The notes under the pieces are model-generated. The model did no database searches. It had not been told where the DNA came from and was given only the letters and a program-made list of their open reading frames with translations. A stretch of 43,404 nt of DNA from a virus. Shown piece by piece: positions 18,479-26,423 of the stretch. The stretch spans positions 1-43,404 of IMG/VR virus record IMGVR_UViG_3300008111_000108; one strand, written 5' to 3'. Position 1 is the first letter of the stretch; every line of letters starts with the position of its first letter. The translations under genes and the position numbers were made by a program.

Positions 18479-19579
18479 TTACTTCTTTAAAGCAACCTTA
18501 GCTTTTGGATTCTTTGCATTCCACTTCTTAGCAAGGGCGTTATACTCTGCCTTGTAAGCTGCCTTTGCAAGATCCGCTGCTGCTGTTGCTGCAACCTTTG
18601 CTGCTGCTGCATCGGCAAGTGCCTTTGCTGTTTCAGCCTTTGCTGCTGCAAGCTCTGCTGCTGCAGTTGTTGCTGCTGCTGCCTTTGCAGTTGCTGCTGC
18701 CTGTGCATCAAGTGCACGTCCAGCCTTTTCTGCTGCAAGAGCTGCGTTAGCGACTGCAAGTTCTGCAACCTTTGCTGCAAGTTCTCCTGCAAGGTCACGT
18801 ACTGTAATTGTTGCATTAACTGCACCAACTGGCGCTGATAGGCCTGTTACTGCTGTTGCAACTGTTGCGTATGCTGTGACAACAACTGAACCTGAAGCAG
18901 GAAGTGTTACTGCCTGCTCCTTTGTTCCAAGTGTTGCTGTTGCTGTATCTGTTGTAAGCGCTGTTGTTGTTGCAACACCATTTGAAGATACTAATGTATT
19001 AATTGTCGCTCCACCCTTTGGGTTTCCAAATACATCGAATCCAGATACTTTAAGTGTTGCTACTGTGCCTGCTGCTCCTGATGCTGGTGCAGTCAAAGCG
19101 ATTGAGTTTAGGGCACCCGCTGTACCCTGTACATAATAAACTGTTGTAGTTCCGCCACGTGTGATCGATACAGATCCTACTGCTGAACTCTTTGTGTAGA
19201 CATAAAAGTCTGCTGAATTTCCAGTTCCTGTTGAAATTGAAAGTGTTGATGTTCCACTTGATGCAGTTACTGGTGCTGATGCTGTTGCAAGAGCAGGTAC
19301 GATTGTTGCATTAGTTGCAACTGCTGATACTACAGTTCCTGTGTCTAAAGATGTCACAGCAATCTTTAATGCATCTGCTGCATCGATACTGTTGTCTGCT
19401 GGCACTGGAAGTGATACAGGAGTTCCTACTACTGTTCCACCTGTTGCTGCAGATCCCGCTACCGTTAGGGTAACAGTTCCAGCATTAGCCTGAGCTGCTG
19501 GCGATACAAGCATTGTGCTAGTCAGGGCTGCAGCGATGATTAGCGATACTTTAATCCAGTCATTAAAGATTAAATCCAT
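18479..19579 (-). CDS. Exported Ala/Thr-rich protein with Ig-like and coiled-coil parts, 366 aa
   Basis: Residues 10-33 form a signal peptide with an AQANA cleavage motif. Residues 34-255 are Thr-, Val- and Gly-rich beta repeats, with a bacterial Ig-like strand pattern (LKVSGFDVFGNPKGGATINT). Residues 256-340 are an Ala-rich coiled coil, and the end is Lys-rich (KKWNAKNPKAKVALKK). I infer a surface or virion-exported adhesin or passenger. The start overlaps the thioredoxin end with GGAG upstream. Nothing shows which membrane system exports it. Confidence 0.65.
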   Translation of the reverse strand: MDLIFNDWIKVSLIIAAALTSTMLVSPAAQANAGTVTLTVAGSAATGGTVVGTPVSLPVPADNSIDAADALKIAVTSLDTGTVVSAVATNATIVPALATASAPVTASSGTSTLSISTGTGNSADFYVYTKSSAVGSVSITRGGTTTVYYVQGTAGALNSIALTAPASGAAGTVATLKVSGFDVFGNPKGGATINTLVSSNGVATTTALTTDTATATLGTKEQAVTLPASGSVVVTAYATVATAVTGLSAPVGAVNATITVRDLAGELAAKVAELAVANAALAAEKAGRALDAQAAATAKAAAATTAAAELAAAKAETAKALADAAAAKVAATAAADLAKAAYKAEYNALAKKWNAKNPKAKVALKK

Positions 19580-19872
19580 TCGGATAGCTCCTTTAACAAT
19601 TTATGTTTTGGCATTGCGCCATTAATTGTTTTGACTGGCTTTCCATCAACAAATAATACCATAGTTGGGATTGATTGTACAGAGTATTCCTGTGTTTTTT
19701 CTGTATTCTCATCAATATTTAATTTTCCAACCCATAATCCATATTCATCTGATATCTCATCAAGAATTGGAGAAACTAAATTACATGGGCCACACCATGG
19801 TGCCCAAAAATCAACCAATATTTTCCTATGATTAATTATTGTATTATCAAAATTTTCGTCAGTTAGTATCAT
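19570..19872 (-). CDS. Thioredoxin, 100 aa
   Basis: Canonical thioredoxin with WCGPC (Cys27, Cys30), the cis-proline loop SIPTMVLF and conserved Asp in the DFWA strand. It reduces disulfides in the cytoplasm, and in some phages also serves as polymerase processivity factor. Adjacent to two exported proteins. Overlaps both neighbours by a few bases. Confidence 0.93.
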   Translation of the reverse strand: MILTDENFDNTIINHRKILVDFWAPWCGPCNLVSPILDEISDEYGLWVGKLNIDENTEKTQEYSVQSIPTMVLFVDGKPVKTINGAMPKHKLLKELSEWI

Positions 19873-20342
19873 TGTACCTCAGAGTGTGTTGGCCAGAAAT
19901 AACTGCATGTGTCGCAGCATGTGTATCCAAGATCTCTATAGTCAGAATATTCATTATAGAAATAATACTTTTCTGGGTCCTTTTCATATAGTCTCCCCTT
20001 ATGGGAGTAATGAAGCTTTTCATTCCCAAGCCACCAAGGTCTGTCTGATTCTAAACCCATAAAATGCTCAGAAAAAATTTGATCAAAAACAATCTGTGTG
20101 CTGTTCTTGTATCCACGTAGAATTATATCACGAATTATGGCTTCATTATATAGGAATAGCCAGTCTTCATGTCCACGCCACATTTTAACTGCTGGATGGT
20201 TTCTCCAAGCGCCAGTTTCTCCATAAAGTCCCGCAAGAGATTTTAGCACTTGCAGATTTTCTACACTTTGTTTAATTAATCTTTTACGATCAAGAGCTTT
20301 TGCTGTTTCTTGAAAGTCCGCCTCTGGTAAGAATGTTTGCAT
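19869..20342 (-). CDS. Pyrimidine-dimer glycosylase-like protein (MSMEG_6728 family), 157 aa
   Basis: The opening MQTFLPEADFQETAKALDRKRLIKQ and the HPAVKMWRG segment are hallmarks of the MSMEG_6728 / Pyr_excise (PF03013) group related to T4 endonuclease V, which excises UV dimers. The C-terminus adds CCDTC. Activity is inferred only. UV repair would fit surface-water phages. ATGA overlap with thioredoxin. Confidence 0.65.
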   Translation of the reverse strand: MQTFLPEADFQETAKALDRKRLIKQSVENLQVLKSLAGLYGETGAWRNHPAVKMWRGHEDWLFLYNEAIIRDIILRGYKNSTQIVFDQIFSEHFMGLESDRPWWLGNEKLHYSHKGRLYEKDPEKYYFYNEYSDYRDLGYTCCDTCSYFWPTHSEVQ

Positions 20343-20354
20343 GTGCTTATCCTA

Positions 20355-20582
20355 CTAATTAGATGGAGGATTGTCAACAGGCTTTAGCTGTTCTGCCTCT
20401 TGATTAAATCTATCCATAAACATCTTAATCACAAAGATTGCAGATTCTGATGCGTTGGTGCTTACCGCAGCAAGATTCTCTTCTGTTCTTTCCTCTTCAG
20501 GTAAAGCGTTAGCCCATTTTTGGAATAACGCCTTCCCACAATCTTCAATGATACCTTCTAGAATAGTTATTTCTTTATCCAT
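20355..20582 (-). CDS. Helical hypothetical protein, 75 aa
   Basis: Acidic, helical, with one Cys and a Pro-rich end (KPVDNPPSN). It overlaps the subtilase end by eight bases. Not recognised. Confidence 0.6.
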   Translation of the reverse strand: MDKEITILEGIIEDCGKALFQKWANALPEEERTEENLAAVSTNASESAIFVIKMFMDRFNQEAEQLKPVDNPPSN

Positions 20583-21507
20583 TTAACGCTGCTCCTAAAT
20601 TAAATAGCTTACCGCTGACCTTTGAGTTAGTAACATTTGAAGATGTTTTAATAATTAAACTATAAAGATCAGAGTAAGATAGGTGTGGCTTTGATGACTT
20701 TAATGCAATCCAATTAGATGCAGCAATTTGTGCTGCAATAGATGTTCCTGCTGCATTAATGATTTTATTTCCTGGAACTTCGACCCTTGTTTGACCTAAA
20801 GAATAAAAATCTAATAGGTTAGCATCATAGTTAGACCAAATTGCAATTGCACCAGTATTGTCAGTTCCGCCAACTGCAATAGATGATGGAATACAAGCAG
20901 GCCAATTGATTCTTGTATAATTTCTGTCATTTCCTGCTGGGAAAAATACAGGGAGCCCAGATGATGTGGCGCTATTTACAACCTGCGTAAGAGGTCCTGA
21001 TGCTGGGCAGTAATCGCCTGTTTTATTATAGTTAGAGTTTCCTTGTGACATTGCTACTGCTTGAATGTTTAGCCTATCTTTGTTTGCAATAACCCAAGAC
21101 AAAGCATTTGCAATCGAGTTTTCTGGCACAAGCTGTCTGCGACCATCTAAAGTATTTCCTACAATTCTAACAAAAACAATACCCATATTTGGGTTTGCGT
21201 TTGCTGCTGCTGATGCCATCTGTGTTCCATGATCAAAACCATTCTTGGTGATTAGATTTAATGGTAGAGTGGCTGCTCCTTTTCCTTCCTGGAACTGTGT
21301 TCCATTTGGACATGAATTCCATGCTAGGATACAAACTTCATAAACATTACGATTCTTCAAAGAAGAAACAGAGGTATCAATTGCTGTATCTAAGATTGCA
21401 ATTGAAGGCTGTACAGTTTTATTTTTAACTGTATTTGCGGCTTCCGCAGAAGCAATAGGTGTGGCAATAGTTGCCGATAATAAAATAGCTAGTAGTTTTT
21501 TGTTCAT
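20575..21507 (-). CDS. Secreted subtilisin-like serine protease (S8), leaderless, 310 aa
   Basis: A signal peptide (residues 1-24, AEA cleavage) leads directly into the catalytic domain, with no long propeptide. The triad is visible: Asp40 in AILDTAID, His93 in FDHGTQMASA, Ser256 in GTSIAAQ, with oxyanion Asn193 in PAGND. The fold is complete but short. TTGACA, 18 bases, TAAAAT and six bases lead to ATG 21507, so the message should be leaderless. It could shave host surface proteins or process exported phage proteins (inference). Confidence 0.85.
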   Translation of the reverse strand: MNKKLLAILLSATIATPIASAEAANTVKNKTVQPSIAILDTAIDTSVSSLKNRNVYEVCILAWNSCPNGTQFQEGKGAATLPLNLITKNGFDHGTQMASAAANANPNMGIVFVRIVGNTLDGRRQLVPENSIANALSWVIANKDRLNIQAVAMSQGNSNYNKTGDYCPASGPLTQVVNSATSSGLPVFFPAGNDRNYTRINWPACIPSSIAVGGTDNTGAIAIWSNYDANLLDFYSLGQTRVEVPGNKIINAAGTSIAAQIAASNWIALKSSKPHLSYSDLYSLIIKTSSNVTNSKVSGKLFNLGAALNG

Positions 21508-21542
21508 GTATGAATTTTACTAAATGTGTACAGCTTTTGTCA
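21508..21542 (-). promoter_or_regulatory. Leaderless sigma-70 promoter of the subtilase
   Basis: TTGACA, 18-base spacer, TAAAAT, then six bases to the start codon at 21507. Confidence 0.75.
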
Positions 21543-21547
21543 ATAGC

Positions 21548-21706
21548 CTATTCTGACTTATTTTTATACCACTTGCCAGATTCTAGATTAGGCATCTTTG
21601 CTTCATCTTCAACTAATACCTGCAGGATGCTTAAAATAATCTCTACATCTTTTTGAAGCTCTAAAACCTGAAGCTCTAGTAGCCTTAATCTTTCAGACTT
21701 TCTCAT
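21548..21706 (-). CDS. Coiled-coil protein, 52 aa
   Basis: Residues 3-34 have strict heptad Leu/Ile/Val spacing, so a coiled coil is expected. The ribosome site AAAGAGAT lies at the end of the previous gene. Unknown role. Confidence 0.6.
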   Translation of the reverse strand: MRKSERLRLLELQVLELQKDVEIILSILQVLVEDEAKMPNLESGKWYKNKSE

Positions 21707-22051
21707 TTATATCTCTTTATCTACTGGTGTTGGAGCAGTTGCTAAGCTTCCACAGCTTGCACATTCCATGTCCAAAAAGTATTGAACTATTTCAAAATCA
21801 TTAAAAATGACTTTTAGATTAAATACGTTACACCCACAAACACATACATGAGTAGGGGTTCCTCGTAAGTCCATTGAGTTGTCATAGTTGTCTGGCTTAA
21901 GTGACAGTATGCTTTCTGGATCCATGTTGTCTTCTCTTATAATGTCTTCTTTGTTAACGACCACCAGCATATTATTTTTTAAAAAACTAGAGATCTCTTT
22001 AACACCTATTAACACTAATAGGGTGGCAAACGAGTAGTAAAGCCACGTCAT
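21707..22051 (-). CDS. Membrane-anchored zinc-ribbon protein, leaderless, 114 aa
   Basis: One N-terminal membrane helix (LYYSFATLLVLIGV), a linker, then C-x-C-x-C and C-x2-C (CVCGC, CASCG) forming a zinc ribbon in the last 50 residues. TTTACA, 17 bases, TATAAT and six bases give a leaderless start at 22051. Family unknown. Confidence 0.65.
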   Translation of the reverse strand: MTWLYYSFATLLVLIGVKEISSFLKNNMLVVVNKEDIIREDNMDPESILSLKPDNYDNSMDLRGTPTHVCVCGCNVFNLKVIFNDFEIVQYFLDMECASCGSLATAPTPVDKEI

Positions 22052-22065
22052 ATTGCTATTATACT

Positions 22066-22632
22066 CTAGACTTCAATAATTGTAAAGGGAGCTCTTACGC
22101 TCATCATAAACTTAGATGCCGCCTCTAAAGCCATTCTAACACGCTTACGAGGAGTTTTAATCAGGCTGGTTGAGTGTAATGATCCAAGAGCTAATTGCTG
22201 TCCGCTGCCTTCTGCCATATAATCTACATCGGCTTCTGCTATATGGAAGTCGTAGTCCATTGTAAATATTCTTCCAGTTCCTGCTACTGAGATAATAAAG
22301 ACTCCGCCTTCATCTCCCTCTTCTGTATTGCTTCCAAATCTTCCATATCCATGTTCTTGAAATGCAGCCTTAACAGATTCAACAAACTTGGTACGCATAA
22401 ATTTGTCTAAATTTTTAAATGAGGCTGTAGGTTTGTACAAAGGTGGAGTCCAGTTGTACTGCAAAATCTGACCCATTCTAAAACTATCACAGAAAGCAAT
22501 ACCATATTGCCCAACTTTAAAAACTTTTGGATCAGTTCTGTTTATGATAAGTCCAGTTTTTTCATCTGAGGCAGCAGAATCTCCTCCAAGATAAACTTTA
22601 TTTCCAACGGCAAGGGCTACTATGCAGGTCAT
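22066..22632 (-). CDS. Proteasome-like Ntn hydrolase, leaderless, 188 aa
   Basis: The frame MTCIVALAVGNKVYLGGDSAAS is typical of 20S proteasome beta-like/HslV-like Ntn hydrolases. After Met removal Thr2 would be the nucleophile, and Asp18 (GGDSA) and Lys35 are in the expected places. Unlike actinobacterial PrcB there is no propeptide. Substrate and oligomer state are unknown. TATACT lies six bases before ATG 22632. It may interfere with or replace the host proteasome (inference). Confidence 0.75.
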   Translation of the reverse strand: MTCIVALAVGNKVYLGGDSAASDEKTGLIINRTDPKVFKVGQYGIAFCDSFRMGQILQYNWTPPLYKPTASFKNLDKFMRTKFVESVKAAFQEHGYGRFGSNTEEGDEGGVFIISVAGTGRIFTMDYDFHIAEADVDYMAEGSGQQLALGSLHSTSLIKTPRKRVRMALEAASKFMMSVRAPFTIIEV

Positions 22633-22664
22633 AGATACAGTATACTATTTATAAAATTCAGAGT

Positions 22665-22901
22665 CTAGACCATTAATTCTGAGGCTGATATATCATTGCC
22701 GACATATCGCCTTTTAAGAATAAAATCACGGACATATTCTGGTCCTTTTTGCCTTCCAGCCAATATAATGGTCCATCTTGGCTCAAATTTTGAATTTATG
22801 CAGGTTTCACACATTAATAAATTAATTGGTAAAAGGGTAGACACTTTAACATTTAATTTGTGCTTGCTCTTATTGCATGAATAGCATGTAATTTTTTCCA
22901 T
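22665..22901 (-). CDS. Conserved actinophage zinc-ribbon protein, 78 aa
   Basis: CYSC near residue 5 and CETC near residue 31 form a zinc site. The end has EPRWTIILAGRQKGPEYV and RRYVGNDISASEL, recalling conserved actinophage proteins. Ribosome site GAGGAA. Function unknown. Confidence 0.65.
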   Translation of the reverse strand: MEKITCYSCNKSKHKLNVKVSTLLPINLLMCETCINSKFEPRWTIILAGRQKGPEYVRDFILKRRYVGNDISASELMV

Positions 22902-22904
22902 TAA

Positions 22905-23096
22905 TTATTCCTCTATATGGGTAAAAACAATTTCGTCTAAAATTGTAAAATCTTCATTGTCGATCAACTCTTCGTAATCAATCCCATCTAGCTTATACCT
23001 AATTACTGAGGCAAAAGCACCTAATGTGTCTATTGTACCACATGTCTTAAGGCTGTGGATATAGACACAAAGTATGTGATCATAGTATTCTTTCAC
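22905..23096 (-). CDS. Hypothetical acidic protein, 63 aa
   Basis: Best start is GTG 23096 with AAGGGAAG before it. A longer frame from a TTG at 23129 would overlap the previous gene by 50 bases. Acidic, ends in FTHIEE. Not recognised. Confidence 0.55.
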   Translation of the reverse strand: MKEYYDHILCVYIHSLKTCGTIDTLGAFASVIRYKLDGIDYEELIDNEDFTILDEIVFTHIEE

Positions 23097-23385
23097 TGGG
23101 CTTCCCTTCCAGGACACATCTGACCCCAAATGATTCTAAAGTTCTTTTAACTTTATCTATATAATCAATTACCATTTCTTTTTTAGTTCCATGATATTGG
23201 ATAAAGTTATCTTCGTAAAGCCTAATAGCCAAAAATTCTGGGTACTTGACTATATCCATCTGTAAATCATGGACTGGCTTGTTTATTTCTCTTATTTTTT
23301 GAGCCATCTCTTTTGTATAAAACACTGGTTTGTTTGGCTCACCTGTCCAAAGATTTATACCATGCTTAAAATGATCAGTACTCAT
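23080..23385 (-). CDS. Hypothetical protein, 101 aa
   Basis: Starts inside the WhiB end. Mixed alpha/beta: an N-terminal charged part, a central FLAIRLYEDNFIQYHG strand pair, then a helix and strand. Possibly a small alpha/beta domain. No family recognised. Confidence 0.6.
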   Translation of the reverse strand: MSTDHFKHGINLWTGEPNKPVFYTKEMAQKIREINKPVHDLQMDIVKYPEFLAIRLYEDNFIQYHGTKKEMVIDYIDKVKRTLESFGVRCVLEGKPSERIL

Positions 23386-23686
23386 GCTTTTGCTTCATAA
23401 TTTTCCATGTTTCTGGAGTCTTATGAACATTCCTTGCTTTATCTATAGATCCTGAATTTAAATATACTCCACCCCAAACTCCATACTCATTGTTATCAAT
23501 ACCAGATTGATAACACATGCTCATTACTGGGCAGGCGAGGCACATTTGATCGATATTATTTGCTACATTAATATCTGATTCGTATTTTTCATAAAATAAG
23601 TTCGTATCCATACCTCTGCAAGCAGACAGGTGATACCACTCAAAATCTTCTTTATCTATTCCTAAATCATCTAAAATATTTGACAT
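23375..23686 (-). CDS. WhiB-family iron-sulfur regulator, 103 aa
   Basis: Four cysteines in WhiB spacing (Cys23, Cys49, Cys52, Cys58: CLACPVMSMC) and the GVWGG turn at residues 69-73 identify it. WhiB proteins bind 4Fe-4S, partner with sigma factor A and control transcription only in actinobacteria and their phages. The basic C-terminus after GVWGG is expected to touch DNA. It probably modulates host or phage genes. Overlaps neighbours, third gene of a cotranslated run. Confidence 0.92.
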   Translation of the reverse strand: MSNILDDLGIDKEDFEWYHLSACRGMDTNLFYEKYESDINVANNIDQMCLACPVMSMCYQSGIDNNEYGVWGGVYLNSGSIDKARNVHKTPETWKIMKQKHEY

Positions 23687-23900
23687 ACTTGCCTGAGAGT
23701 TTCCATAGTCCTTGATTATTTACAGATACTATATCTGCTGTTCCCCAGCTATTATTTTTAAATAATCCCTTTGTGCTAGTATACCCGCTAATATTTTTTT
23801 TCCATATAACTAAATCATAATTATTCCAAAAAGAAATTTGATTTTCTTTGTTATACTTATTAATAAATACTTCTACACCCTTTTGTGTCAGAACTATCAC
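23667..23900 (-). CDS. Hypothetical protein, 77 aa
   Basis: GTG 23900 has TTAGGA upstream. Aromatic and Asn/Lys-rich with regularly spaced Trp. It overlaps WhiB by 20 bases. Not recognised. Confidence 0.6.
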   Translation of the reverse strand: MIVLTQKGVEVFINKYNKENQISFWNNYDLVIWKKNISGYTSTKGLFKNNSWGTADIVSVNNQGLWKLSGKYVKYFR

Positions 23901-23946
23901 TATTTTCCTAACTGTATTCCGCCACTTAGTATAATTGTATAGTATT

Positions 23947-24858
23947 TTAGCTTAGTTTGTCAATACTTTTTGGAGAAAAAGTTCCATTCCATAAAGACTT
24001 TTCAACTTTTTCTACTGGTACACAATTTGGTACTTTACGACCATTTTTTTCTTTCATTCCAACCTGCTTATACCCAGACCAGCAAGCCTTTTGCATGTTA
24101 TCCCATTTGTCTTCATCTTCGTTATCTGATTCATAAGACTTACTCATGCATTCTTCACAGTCTTCACAGCTTGTATTATTTGCCTTACATGTTTCGCAAC
24201 CACAGTCTTCATATGCTTTGCTAACAGGCCAGTTAATTTGATTCTTCATTGGGTCCCCAACAGGTGCTGGATTTGATTCATTAGAATCTTCAACTTCCAT
24301 TTCAGAAGAATCTGATTCTTCTTCATCCTCTTCTGGGGTTTCGATCATAGCCTCGATTGCTTCCATTAAGTATTCAACTACAGCACCTAGCTGTTCTTTT
24401 GTAACTTCTGGACGCAAAGCCTTTGTAATCTCTACATCGTCTTCAATTTCTACTACTGTGTCTACTGGATTAATTACATCGTCTAGGATGTCCTTGATCT
24501 CTTCTACTAGCTCCGTTGTTGTTAATGACTTCTTCATATTCTTCTCTCTTTCTACAATTTTTCTAGACCAAGAGAATCCTGCATCGCCACCCCAAGCAAG
24601 CCACATGATCTTTCCGTTTGAAGGATTTTCTGCGTTGTCCCAGTCTTTACCCTTTTTATCAACCTCATGGCGTGAAAAGAAAGAATACATACGCTTAACT
24701 GTAGATAAGCTTAATGTTTCGCCTCTTGCAAGTTGGCCTGCACGAGTCCAGCCAACTGCAGTTCCTGCACCCTTTGCCTTGCCTTGCTCTTTTAATTTAA
24801 TAGCACGACGGGCTGCTGATTGCATTCCTGATGTTGGCTTGTATCCTTCTTTTGCCAT
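23947..24858 (-). CDS. Phage structural/maturation-associated protein, 303 aa
   Basis: Residues 30-105 hold a recurrent phage domain (STVKRMYSFFSRHEVDKKG, then IMWLAWGGDAGFSW) that I know from prohead proteases and capsid-linked proteins. The middle is very acidic, with Cys pairs near residue 220 (CGCETC, CEDCEEC). The C-terminus has KACWSGYKQVGMKEKNG plus KVPNCVP, common at the end of phage proteins. No protease triad is visible. Role inferred only. Confidence 0.6.
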   Translation of the reverse strand: MAKEGYKPTSGMQSAARRAIKLKEQGKAKGAGTAVGWTRAGQLARGETLSLSTVKRMYSFFSRHEVDKKGKDWDNAENPSNGKIMWLAWGGDAGFSWSRKIVEREKNMKKSLTTTELVEEIKDILDDVINPVDTVVEIEDDVEITKALRPEVTKEQLGAVVEYLMEAIEAMIETPEEDEEESDSSEMEVEDSNESNPAPVGDPMKNQINWPVSKAYEDCGCETCKANNTSCEDCEECMSKSYESDNEDEDKWDNMQKACWSGYKQVGMKEKNGRKVPNCVPVEKVEKSLWNGTFSPKSIDKLS

Positions 24859-24859
24859 A

Positions 24860-25003
24860 TTACTTCTCCCTAACGTTAATTACTTTAACGCTTTTAACTT
24901 CTTCATCTATGCCAAAAATATCATTTGCATAATCTATTGCATCTTCTTCGCTAAACGCTTCAACTTCTGCATTTATTTCAAGTTTAATGCTGTAGGTGTT
25001 CAT
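24860..25003 (-). CDS. Acidic hypothetical protein, 47 aa
   Basis: A beta strand (YSIKLEINAEVEAF), then an acidic helix (SEEDAIDYANDIF), then a strand, like the 74-residue protein at 11170. One base after the endolysin stop region. Not recognised. Confidence 0.6.
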   Translation of the reverse strand: MNTYSIKLEINAEVEAFSEEDAIDYANDIFGIDEEVKSVKVINVREK

Positions 25004-25602
25004 TATTTACCGCAGGTTGGGCATGCTCCGTCAGCTGTTGATGCTGGCTTTGCTGCTCCTCCAGATTTAAATTTAGGACGACCAAACCCTACGATTGAAA
25101 CCTGAACTCCTGCTTTATTTTTCTTAAAAGCACGAAGTTGCTTACAAGCTTCTCCGCCATTTCTTTGGCTTCCTGATTTCTTTGAAGAAGTATTTCCTTC
25201 AATACACCAAACTGTTCCGTCTTCATTATCTTCAATAACAATTCCTACGTGAGAAATTCTATCGACACCGTCTGAAGGGAAATCAAAATAGGCAATATCT
25301 CCTGGCTCTGGATCTGCAATATCTCCATCAATCCATGCACCAGCCTTCTTAAATGCTGCTGCGCCACCTGGAGTATAAACTGTATTAGGAATCTTTACAC
25401 CAGCTTCGTTTGCACACCAGTTTACAAATGAGCCACACCATGGCTGAAAGTTAGCTTTTGTATAAGCGCCGTACTTTGTTTCATTATCTTTAGGACCTTC
25501 GATGTATCCAACTTGAGACTTAGCAATTTGAATTAAACGAGCAACGCTGCCTTTAGGAGCTTTAGCTGTTTCTACTGGTACTGGAAAATCATCTTGTGCC
25601 AT
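25003..25602 (-). CDS. CHAP-domain endolysin, 199 aa
   Basis: A CHAP cysteine amidohydrolase/peptidase: Cys56 in WCGSFVNW, His118 in RISHVGIV, Glu135/Asn137 in CIEGNTS. It cleaves peptidoglycan peptide bonds or amide links during lysis. After residue 180 a linker leads to a short CPTCG end, perhaps metal-binding. No signal peptide, so release needs the adjacent holin-like proteins. One-base overlap with the gene before. Confidence 0.85.
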   Translation of the reverse strand: MAQDDFPVPVETAKAPKGSVARLIQIAKSQVGYIEGPKDNETKYGAYTKANFQPWCGSFVNWCANEAGVKIPNTVYTPGGAAAFKKAGAWIDGDIADPEPGDIAYFDFPSDGVDRISHVGIVIEDNEDGTVWCIEGNTSSKKSGSQRNGGEACKQLRAFKKNKAGVQVSIVGFGRPKFKSGGAAKPASTADGACPTCGK

Positions 25603-26012
25603 TATTCTTTATCCCAATCTGTGTCTACTGGCTGCTCTGCTGGCATTGCTCCGTCTGGCTTTGCATCTAAACGTGCACGAGTTGCATCAATTTCTGCCTC
25701 TAGCTTTTTGTCAGCCTGTGTGTTCTTAGCATCCATCTCTTTGTTATCAAGTTGTGCCTTCATAATATCTTTTGCACCGCTTTGTCCAATTAGCAAACCT
25801 GCTAATGTTCCTGTAATAAATGTAGCAACTGATCCAAGAACATTAAAGAACATCTTATCATTTTCTGATTGTGCTCCGACTGGTTGTGTAACAAATAAAA
25901 GACCGTATAGAATTCCTATTGCTGTAAGGAATAGAATAGATCCTAGTGTGATGCCTAGAATAAATTTTAATCTAGCATCTAAATCTTGAGGGGTTAATCT
26001 TTCTTTAGCCAT
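25602..26012 (-). CDS. Holin-like membrane protein, 136 aa
   Basis: Two membrane helices (residues about 16-42 and 56-75) precede a charged coiled coil and a Pro-rich end. The position directly before the endolysin and the two-helix layout suggest a holin, though family membership is not proven. AAAGGTAA ribosome site. Confidence 0.65.
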   Translation of the reverse strand: MAKERLTPQDLDARLKFILGITLGSILFLTAIGILYGLLFVTQPVGAQSENDKMFFNVLGSVATFITGTLAGLLIGQSGAKDIMKAQLDNKEMDAKNTQADKKLEAEIDATRARLDAKPDGAMPAEQPVDTDWDKE

Positions 26013-26226
26013 TGTTTACCTTTGATTTCTGATATTCGTCCCATACCGTTTTACCAACTAGATCTCTTGAACATGTTCCAGAAGGTTCACAAATTGGAGG
26101 GTTACACTCTGCAATCTCCCAATTTGCTGGATCTTGACAAGGATAACGATATCCGCCCTGATACCCACATGAGGCAAGAGTTACGGCTAACATTAGGCTT
26201 GACAATGAGGCGACTAATTTTCTCAT
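26005..26226 (-). CDS. Lipoprotein, leaderless, 73 aa
   Basis: A lipoprotein signal peptide with lipobox LASC puts Cys20 as the lipidated residue. The mature part has five further cysteines (YRYPCQDPANW, AECNPPICEPSGTC), probably disulfide bonded. I recall similar lipoproteins beside lysis genes in aquatic phages. TATAAT lies six bases before ATG 26226, so leaderless. May assist lysis or exclude superinfection (inference). Confidence 0.75.
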   Translation of the reverse strand: MRKLVASLSSLMLAVTLASCGYQGGYRYPCQDPANWEIAECNPPICEPSGTCSRDLVGKTVWDEYQKSKVNNG

Positions 26227-26240
26227 ACGACTATTATACC

Positions 26241-26423
26241 CTATTCTGAGTCTTTATTTCTAGCAGGGCTGGTAATAATCCATAGGGCTGTAGTTGCTAT
26301 AATTCCATACCCTACAATAGTTTTAGCGCTTCCGTCAAGGACTACCCAGGCAATAAACATACCAAGAAGAGTCCAGGCCTGATCAATTAGATCCTTGATT
26401 ATATTTTTAATTATTCTTACCAT
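26241..26423 (-). CDS. Small membrane protein, holin-like, 60 aa
   Basis: Two hydrophobic segments (residues 17-30 and 36-52) with a charged tail. It overlaps the end of the 847-residue protein and has a strong GGAGGT site. Its place in the lysis block suggests a second holin or antiholin. Confidence 0.6.
   Translation of the reverse strand: MVRIIKNIIKDLIDQAWTLLGMFIAWVVLDGSAKTIVGYGIIATTALWIITSPARNKDSE

Noticed and set aside
18487-18828. A Gln/Leu-rich leftward frame inside the Ala-rich exported gene
   Set aside because: It is an out-of-frame shadow of GCT/GCA-rich codons. The signal-peptide protein explains the sequence.
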